A stretch of 26,802 nucleotides of DNA, from positions 1-26,802 of IMG/VR virus record IMGVR_UViG_3300046794_000035. One strand, 5' to 3'. Under the pieces are notes generated by a model. The model saw only the letters and a program-made list of their open reading frames with translations. It did not search any database and was not told the origin of the DNA. Within the stretch, counting starts at the first letter, position 1. Each line of letters opens with the position of its first letter. Below are positions 24,629 to 26,802 of the stretch, one piece after another. The position numbers and the translations under genes were made by a program. This DNA is from a virus.

Positions 24629-25991
24629 TGAAGCACAAACGCAAGAGCTTCCGGAGGATGGTCCGTGGAGCAAGGGATGGGCTGAAGTATCGAAGGCAGC
24701 AGGTAATTTCTCAGAAGCCGTGGAGACGGCAGTGTCCGGTGTTAAGGATGCTGTCTCTTCCATCAAACTTCCTTGGGAGAGCAGTGCTGACGAACTGGCT
24801 GCACAGACCAAGAACGTACGCCCTCCTCTCCCTGACTTGCCCAAGAGCCAGCAGAACGCTCCTATGGGCTTCCAGAGCCTCTTCAACAGGCTGGTGGATA
24901 CGGAGAGTGCAGGACAGCACACCAACGCCTCTGGCGGGCTTCTGACAAGCCCTAAGGGGGCTAAGGGGATTACGCAGGTGATGCCTAAGACAGCAGCTAA
25001 CCCCGGCTACGGTGTTACTCCTATTCAAGATAACTCCCCTCAAGAATATCTACGCTTCGGTAAGGATTATCTCTCGGCATTGATTAAGAACTACGGTGGA
25101 GATCAAACAAAGGCTGTCGCTGCTTATAACTACGGCCCCGGTGCTGTTGACCGTGCTGTAGCTAAGGCAGAGAAGAAAGGTGGTGACTGGCTGAGCTTCA
25201 CTCCTGCTGAGACGCAGAAGTATGTACAGAAGATATTGGGAAACGCCCTAGCGGTAGCAACCGGATCGTCTAACGCGAATGCTGCCGCTGACTTCTCCCC
25301 CTACCTCGCTGCAAATAAGACGGAAACAGGCAAGACGTATGACGGTGGCAATTGGAACACCCAGACTAACGCTTACGGTAATGCGGCTGTAGACATCATT
25401 AAGAAAGACTTCCCAGATCACATTGACGCAATAAACACGAAGATTACCGCTAACAAAGCCTCTGAGGGAGCAGCAGCTTCTTTCGGCGGAGCACAAGGTG
25501 ATGTAATCAACATGGGGAATGTGGGAGGCAGTGACACTACTTGGACGGATAAGAATGGTAAGCCTTCTAAATCCAATCGTCCTCTTGATGTGAATAAGAG
25601 GAATGAGGTGTTGGCTACGATGCTTCACGAAGTACAGCACGCCCGTATGGACCAAGTTAATTCGTTCAACGCTGGCCTTGGTGATAAGTGGCACACCATG
25701 CTTGATGAAGCTGCTAAGGCTGGCTTCCCTAGCGTACAAGAGGGCATTGCATATAACAACGGCGATTCTCTGAATGAGTTCCTTGCTACGGCTACAACGA
25801 TTAAAGAGATGCAGCGTAAGGGGTATGAACCTACTGGCCGGTATGCAGAACCAGCAGCAGCCCTACCTAAGATGGAAGCTAAATATCCTTGGCTGAAGCA
25901 ATACATCATTAACTACATCTATCCGGAAGCTGAAGCTACCGCTAAGAATAAGACTCAAGTACAAAAAGAAAGGAAGAATCCTAATGGCTAA
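24621..25991 (+). CDS. virion lytic transglycosylase fused to zincin-like metallopeptidase domain
   Basis: I start this 456-residue protein at ATG 24621, eight bases inside the preceding gene, with AGGTG just upstream; a longer frame from 24450 runs inside the upstream gene and is unlikely. Residues about 82-200 are a soluble lytic transglycosylase domain: the catalytic Glu95 in DTESAG, then KGITQVMPKTA and AVAAYNYGPGAV. It would open the peptidoglycan for DNA entry. Residues about 225-440 hold a second domain with H336-E337-V-Q-H340 and a later Glu386 in NEFLATA, the layout of an HExxH zinc peptidase. The C-terminus is Lys-rich. The two domains together suggest cell-wall or virion-protein processing during infection. 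Confidence 0.88.
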   Translation: MADEAQTQELPEDGPWSKGWAEVSKAAGNFSEAVETAVSGVKDAVSSIKLPWESSADELAAQTKNVRPPLPDLPKSQQNAPMGFQSLFNRLVDTESAGQHTNASGGLLTSPKGAKGITQVMPKTAANPGYGVTPIQDNSPQEYLRFGKDYLSALIKNYGGDQTKAVAAYNYGPGAVDRAVAKAEKKGGDWLSFTPAETQKYVQKILGNALAVATGSSNANAAADFSPYLAANKTETGKTYDGGNWNTQTNAYGNAAVDIIKKDFPDHIDAINTKITANKASEGAAASFGGAQGDVINMGNVGGSDTTWTDKNGKPSKSNRPLDVNKRNEVLATMLHEVQHARMDQVNSFNAGLGDKWHTMLDEAAKAGFPSVQEGIAYNNGDSLNEFLATATTIKEMQRKGYEPTGRYAEPAAALPKMEAKYPWLKQYIINYIYPEAEATAKNKTQVQKERKNPNG

Positions 25992-26253
25992 GAAGGGGCA
26001 ATTGAAGGCTAACGCTACAGCGGATAGCAAGAGACAGCGGGCGTACAATAGTTCGCCACAACAGAAGAAGCGACGTGCAGAGCGTAATGCAGCACGCGCC
26101 AAGATGGTGAAAGCTGGTAAGGCACATAAAGGCGATGGCCGTGACGTCGATCACGTCAACATGAATACGGCTAACAACTCTACGAAGAATCTACAGGTTA
26201 TCTCTGCATCTAAGAATCGTGCTAAGAACAAACACCATTTGAAGGGAAAGTAA
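25984..26253 (+). CDS. HNH-like small nuclease candidate
   Basis: This 89-residue, strongly basic protein is of a type often seen in podoviruses. The N-terminal half is a Lys/Arg-rich helix (KRQRAYNSSPQQKKRRAERN). The C-terminal half has an HNH-like pattern, G-D-G-R-D-V-D56-H57, then NNSTKNLQVIS with Asn69 and ASKNR with Asn78. In many relatives the first pair is HH or DH, so the metal site may be intact, but the final histidine is uncertain. A role in cutting DNA during packaging or in structural DNA binding is possible. It overlaps the preceding gene by eight bases. Confidence 0.72.
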   Translation: MAKKGQLKANATADSKRQRAYNSSPQQKKRRAERNAARAKMVKAGKAHKGDGRDVDHVNMNTANNSTKNLQVISASKNRAKNKHHLKGK

Positions 26254-26522
26254 TGGCTACGATTAACGATATGAAGAAGGCTAGGCTCACTACGTTGCTG
26301 TTCACAGGAACATTGAACGATCAGGAGCTATCATTCTTTAAGGCTAACGGAGCAACGTCTAGCCAATATAACGAAGCTAAGCAGCAATGGCTTGCAGCTA
26401 AGGGCTTCACCTCTGGTACTTTAAACGATAGGGAGGATGCTTACTTGAAGGGATTGGGCTTTACAGGAGCGCTGAACGATAAACTCTATCAGGCGTTGGT
26501 GGCAGGAACGTATTACGCATAA
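26253..26522 (+). CDS. small repeat protein with three G-T/A-L-N-D motifs
   Basis: This is an 89-residue protein of unknown function, the last gene of the rightward arm. Its ATG overlaps the preceding stop (TAATG), and AAGGG is six bases upstream. It contains three short repeats centred on G-(T/A)-L-N-D at 19-23, 55-59 and 72-76, each preceded by F-T and followed by a short aromatic helix. Similar short L-N-D units occur at the ends of some phage tail proteins, so this may be a small virion-associated module. There are no membrane segments or cysteines. Confidence 0.7.
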   Translation: MATINDMKKARLTTLLFTGTLNDQELSFFKANGATSSQYNEAKQQWLAAKGFTSGTLNDREDAYLKGLGFTGALNDKLYQALVAGTYYA

Positions 26523-26575
26523 AGGAGGTGATCCTCTATCTCGCAGAGTGGAACTGCGTTATCAAAGATACAACT
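26521..26575 (+). promoter_or_regulatory. anti-Shine-Dalgarno complement without start codon
   Basis: The stop of the last gene runs into AAAGGAGGTGATCC (26521-26534), which is complementary to the 3' end of 16S rRNA over at least 13 bases. No ATG, GTG or TTG lies at a useful distance after it; the GTG at 26528 is inside the motif. GAGG-TGAT-CCTC (26525-26536) could fold on itself, and CGCAG (26542-26546) / CTGCG (26554-26558) forms a second small hairpin before the terminator. The role is unknown; a ribosome-binding 3' untranslated element is one option. Confidence 0.6.
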
Positions 26576-26606
26576 AAGGGAGGCTCATTGCGAGCCTCCC
26601 TTTTTT
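26576..26606 (+). terminator. strong intrinsic terminator of the late arm
   Basis: AAGGGAGGCTC (26576-26586) pairs perfectly over 11 bp with GAGCCTCCCTT (26592-26602) around an ATTGC loop, followed by a run of six T (26601-26606). On the minus strand the stem is followed only by a short T-poor stretch, so it acts mainly on rightward transcripts. It separates the late arm from the convergent gene to its right. Confidence 0.95.
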
Positions 26607-26607
26607 A

Positions 26608-26802
26608 TTATTTAAAATCTACCGTACCGTGGGGCCATACATCTTCTACTTTCCTCTTAGCTTGAAAGCCCGGATCGTTGTTAATGATGAAGCCAGTGAG
26701 AGGAAGAAGAGTGCCAGTTTCAGTGTTAATACTATCGCCCAACTTAGGAACAGTTTCCGAAGTGAAGAATACACGGTGCTCTCCTTCGTTATCAGTGTAG
26801 TC
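26608..26802 (-). CDS. 3' end of a convergent minus-strand gene, partial
   Basis: A minus-strand frame enters from the right edge and ends at TAA (26610-26608), giving 64 residues of a C-terminus (starting DYTDNEGEHRVFFTS, ending HGTVDFK). The sequence is a well-mixed globular one with balanced charge and no repeats, and it stops exactly at the late terminator, which supports a real gene. I do not recognise the family. It is probably the last gene of the leftward arm, with its start outside the window. Confidence 0.7.
   Translation of the reverse strand, partial: DYTDNEGEHRVFFTSETVPKLGDSINTETGTLLPLTGFIINNDPGFQAKRKVEDVWPHGTVDFK

Noticed and set aside
26528-26670. GTG-started frame beginning inside the anti-16S motif and running through the terminator
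   Set aside because: The GTG directly abuts the motif with no spacing, and the frame would cross the terminator hairpin; the product has no protein-like features.

Overview
The window is part of a double-stranded DNA tailed phage genome with a T7-like short-tailed (podovirus) virion. It carries small and large terminase, portal, scaffold, major capsid protein, the two tail-tubular proteins, an acetyltransferase-like protein in the T7 gp13 position, three internal virion (ejection) proteins, tail fibre/spike, and a complete lysis set. No integrase, repressor, CRISPR array, tRNA or insertion sequence was seen, so a lytic lifestyle is likely. No phage RNA polymerase or replication gene lies here; those would be in the minus-strand arm outside the window. 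The host is Gram-negative, because the phage encodes a SAR endolysin and spanins. A 14-base stretch just after the last late gene matches, from memory, the complement of a betaproteobacterial 16S rRNA 3' end; this is only a weak host hint.

Layout: (1) 1-749, minus strand, the start of a leftward arm of at least three coupled small genes. (2) 750-1317, a gene-free divergent control region with two sigma70-like minus-strand promoters and an unusual cluster of inverted and direct repeats. (3) 1318-8152, plus strand: holin, tail fibre, tail spike, SAR endolysin, Rz with nested Rz1, terminase small and large subunits. (4) 8161-12723: portal, a small basic protein, a 176-bp regulatory gap, scaffold, major capsid protein and a probable decoration protein, closed by an intrinsic terminator at 12730-12767. 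(5) 12785-17138: a capsid-fibre-like protein, tail tubular A, a small coupled ORF, tail tubular B, and the gp13-like GNAT protein. (6) 17139-26522: internal virion proteins of 185, 1708 and 597 aa, a transglycosylase/zincin fusion, an HNH-like protein and a small repeat protein. (7) A strong terminator at 26576-26606, then the convergent 3' end of a minus-strand gene.

The window therefore seems to span the whole rightward late arm, from divergent promoter region to convergent terminator. Compared with T7 the late order is circularly permuted: fibre, lysis and packaging genes come before portal and capsid. Most late genes overlap by 1-8 bases or lie within about 20 bases of each other, so one long polycistron with translational coupling is likely. 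The capsid genes have their own leader and terminator and a distinct codon bias, consistent with extra expression. The most interesting points are the multi-arm inverted-repeat region (967-1069), the anti-Shine-Dalgarno complement with no start codon (26521-26534), the transglycosylase-metallopeptidase fusion, and a 101-residue exact-offset duplication of the virion-anchor unit in the tail spike.
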